A stretch of DNA of 64,000 bases from Natranaerovirga hydrolytica. GTDB taxonomy: Bacteria; Bacillota; Clostridia; Lachnospirales; DSM-24629. The notes below the pieces were generated by a model, which worked only from the letters and a program-made list of their open reading frames with translations, ran no database searches and was not told the origin of the DNA. The stretch covers positions 1 through 64,000 of the forward strand of contig NZ_SMGQ01000001.1 of NCBI RefSeq assembly GCF_004339095.1. The letters are read 5' to 3'. This document shows, piece by piece, positions 62,425-64,000 of the stretch (position 1 is the stretch's first letter; the number at the start of each line of letters is the position of its first letter). A program made the position numbers and the translations under genes.

Positions 62425-63186
62425 ATGTCTCAAATGAAAAACACAACCAACTATGATGTTTATAAGATGACTCACAAAGAGTATGCACTGTATTATGCTA
62501 TGGGAATTGTTGCTATTCTTATGATTGGTATATTGTTTTACAACACCTTATGGATTGGTATTTTTTTCAGCCCTCTTAGTTATTTTTTTGTTCAGTATAT
62601 GAAAAAAGAACTGCTGAAAAAACAAAAAGAGCAACTGAGCATTCAGTTTAAAGACGCAGTCTATTCAATGTCTTCAGCTCTTAATGTAGGGTATTCTGTA
62701 GAAATGGCATTTAGAGAAGCTTTAAAAGACTTGAAGCTCATATACTTAGATCCTAAAACACCTATTATAAAAGAATTTGAAGTCATGATAAGAGAAATAG
62801 AGATGAATATACCAGTAGAAAAAGTCATCTACGCATTTGCTAAACGAACAAAAATTGAGGACATCGAAAACTTCTCAGATGTATTTATAACCTGCAAACG
62901 TACCGGCGGTGATTTAATCAAAATCATAAAGGATACATCTAAGACCATTGCAGAAAAAATAGAAGTAAAAAGAGAAATCCAATTGATCATTGCGCAAAAG
63001 AAATTTGAACAAAAAATTATGAGCATTATACCCTTTGGCATCATATTGTATCTATGGATCTCTTCACCAGGATTTTTAGATGTAATGTATAACGCATTAG
63101 CAGGCAGAATCATAATGACATTTTGTTTAATCGTTTATTTATTTGCCTTTATATTATCCAGTAAAATAATGGAGATAGAGGTATAA
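62425..63186 (+). CDS. tadB: TadB-like inner-membrane pilus platform protein
   Basis: This 253-residue protein has two N-terminal helices, a type II secretion F domain (about 85-210: YSMSSALNVGYSVEMAFREALKDL, FSDVFITCKRTGGDLIKII) and two C-terminal helices. It matches TadB. I start at ATG 62425 with GAGGTGAT ahead. It follows cpaF immediately, as in other Tad loci. Confidence 0.9.
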   Translation: MSQMKNTTNYDVYKMTHKEYALYYAMGIVAILMIGILFYNTLWIGIFFSPLSYFFVQYMKKELLKKQKEQLSIQFKDAVYSMSSALNVGYSVEMAFREALKDLKLIYLDPKTPIIKEFEVMIREIEMNIPVEKVIYAFAKRTKIEDIENFSDVFITCKRTGGDLIKIIKDTSKTIAEKIEVKREIQLIIAQKKFEQKIMSIIPFGIILYLWISSPGFLDVMYNALAGRIIMTFCLIVYLFAFILSSKIMEIEV

Positions 63187-63203
63187 AAGAAAAGGGGTGC
63201 AGT

Positions 63204-64000
63204 ATGTTAGGGATAATATTCAGTGGGATCATACTTTTGAGTATCGTCATTCTTTATGTAATCAGCAAAGGATATGCCCAAGAAGAATTAAAAACATTAG
63301 ACCAAAAAGAATACAAACTACACCAATTAATGTCTCTTAGTTTAATGCTTATGGATAAAGTTTTTAAAGTCAAACACCTTTCAAAGTTAGACCATAAAAT
63401 CAAACAACAAATGGTATTGCTGTATGGAGAAAAACAGTCTCTGTACAGATTAAGAATGTATATGGCTGAAAAGATAGCATTGGTCCTCTTAATACTTTTT
63501 AGCTTTGGCTTCGTAGGGCTGATTATGGGTGTGAGAGAATATAATGACACTTACTTAATGAACGGTAATGTTTTAGAAAGACCTGCTTATTTTGAAGGAA
63601 CAAGAACCTATAACTTAGAAGCCACTATGAAAAAAGAAGGCCAAGTGGGTCATTGGATGATTGATATACCATTAGAAGAGCCAAATTTAACAACTGAGCA
63701 GACCATAGAATTATTAGAATATGGATCCGACTATATTTATCATCATATGTTAGGACAAAATGAATCCTTTGACTTGATACAATATAATTTGAATTTATTA
63801 GAAAGAGTGCCTAATACTTATATAACTGTAAGATGGCAATCAGATAGCCCTAATCTCATTAGTAGAAAAGGACAAGTTTATTTTGATGAAGTAATAGAAG
63901 GGACCCCTATAACATTAACAGCAGAATTAGATCATAAAGGAATAGGGCTTATGAGAGATTTTAAAGTGACAGTCTACCCTAAAGAGACAACCAATAGAGA
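63204..64000 (+). CDS. Incomplete gene: TadC-like N-terminus followed by Ig-like domain
   Basis: The frame is open from ATG 63204 (GGGGTG ahead) to the window edge, at least 265 residues. The first 90 residues look like the start of TadC: a membrane helix, then LYGEKQSLYRLRMYMAEKIA and a second helix (about 93-110). Instead of the type II F domain there follows an extracellular-looking part with a segment (YITVRWQSDSPNLISRKGQ, then VTLTA-like PITLTAELD and FKVTVYP) resembling atrophied bacterial Ig domains. It occupies the tadC slot. Whether an F domain comes later cannot be seen. Confidence 0.65.
   Translation, partial: MLGIIFSGIILLSIVILYVISKGYAQEELKTLDQKEYKLHQLMSLSLMLMDKVFKVKHLSKLDHKIKQQMVLLYGEKQSLYRLRMYMAEKIALVLLILFSFGFVGLIMGVREYNDTYLMNGNVLERPAYFEGTRTYNLEATMKKEGQVGHWMIDIPLEEPNLTTEQTIELLEYGSDYIYHHMLGQNESFDLIQYNLNLLERVPNTYITVRWQSDSPNLISRKGQVYFDEVIEGTPITLTAELDHKGIGLMRDFKVTVYPKETTNR

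Overview
The window comes from a low-GC, Gram-positive anaerobe of the Clostridia that forms endospores and swims. Spore genes (spmA, spmB, bofA, an AbrB/SpoVT-type regulator), a large Firmicutes-type SRP RNA, a T-box leader, SigA and SigD promoter forms, flagellin, chemoreceptors and an Fe-S serine dehydratase all fit. The gene style resembles Lachnospirales relatives such as Vallitalea or Natranaerovirga, but that placement is inference. No rRNA, CRISPR array, prophage or intact transposase was seen.

Layout. (1) 1-612: tRNA cluster (tail of a tRNA, then Val, Thr, Tyr, fMet, Phe, Lys; no encoded CCA), ending in a terminator. (2) 0.9-4.3 kb: MoxR / DUF58 / DUF4129-like operon, converging on a GAF protein and a FapA (DUF342) protein read leftwards. 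(3) 8.2-10.3 kb: strong promoter with a short hairpin, then glnB-amtB. (4) 10.4-17.6 kb: an operon in the order of the Bacillus subtilis yaaO-tmk-yaaQ-yaaR-holB-yaaT-yabB-yabC-abrB block. (5) 18-23 kb: serine dehydratase, spmAB, a FabT-like MarR regulator, a DUF885 lipoprotein. (6) 23-28 kb: metG-tatD-rsmA and a proline/glutamate-rich protein. (7) 28.3-30.4 kb: radical SAM plus DUF4130 DNA-repair pair behind a LexA-like box. (8) 31-38.3 kb: tadA-SRP RNA-dnaX-ebfC-recR, interrupted by a membrane O-acyltransferase/SGNH pair. (9) 38.4-58.3 kb: a 20-kb insertion between recR and yaaL-bofA. It holds T-box-leuA, two chemoreceptors, a TRAP transporter with its own two-component system and solute-binding-protein sensor, a FliK-like giant protein, flagellin and fliS. 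(10) 58.4-64 kb: yaaL, bofA, and a Tad-type pilus operon behind a structured leader; the last gene runs off the window.

Working together: blocks 4, 6 and 8 are conserved origin-proximal housekeeping genes (replication clamp loader, tRNA/rRNA modification, c-di-AMP sensing). The other blocks are accessory: nitrogen uptake, carboxylate uptake and sensing, motility, pilus, spore development.

The most unusual non-coding content is a family of about seven dispersed two-hairpin repeats whose stems vary in a compensatory way. Others are a 181-bp nested palindrome, GGGACGGTCC-type repeats at several intergenic sites, a single-Stem-I T-box with two T-box/terminator modules, and a Tad leader with a possible terminator/antiterminator switch. 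All positions and motifs were read by eye; no search or folding program was run.
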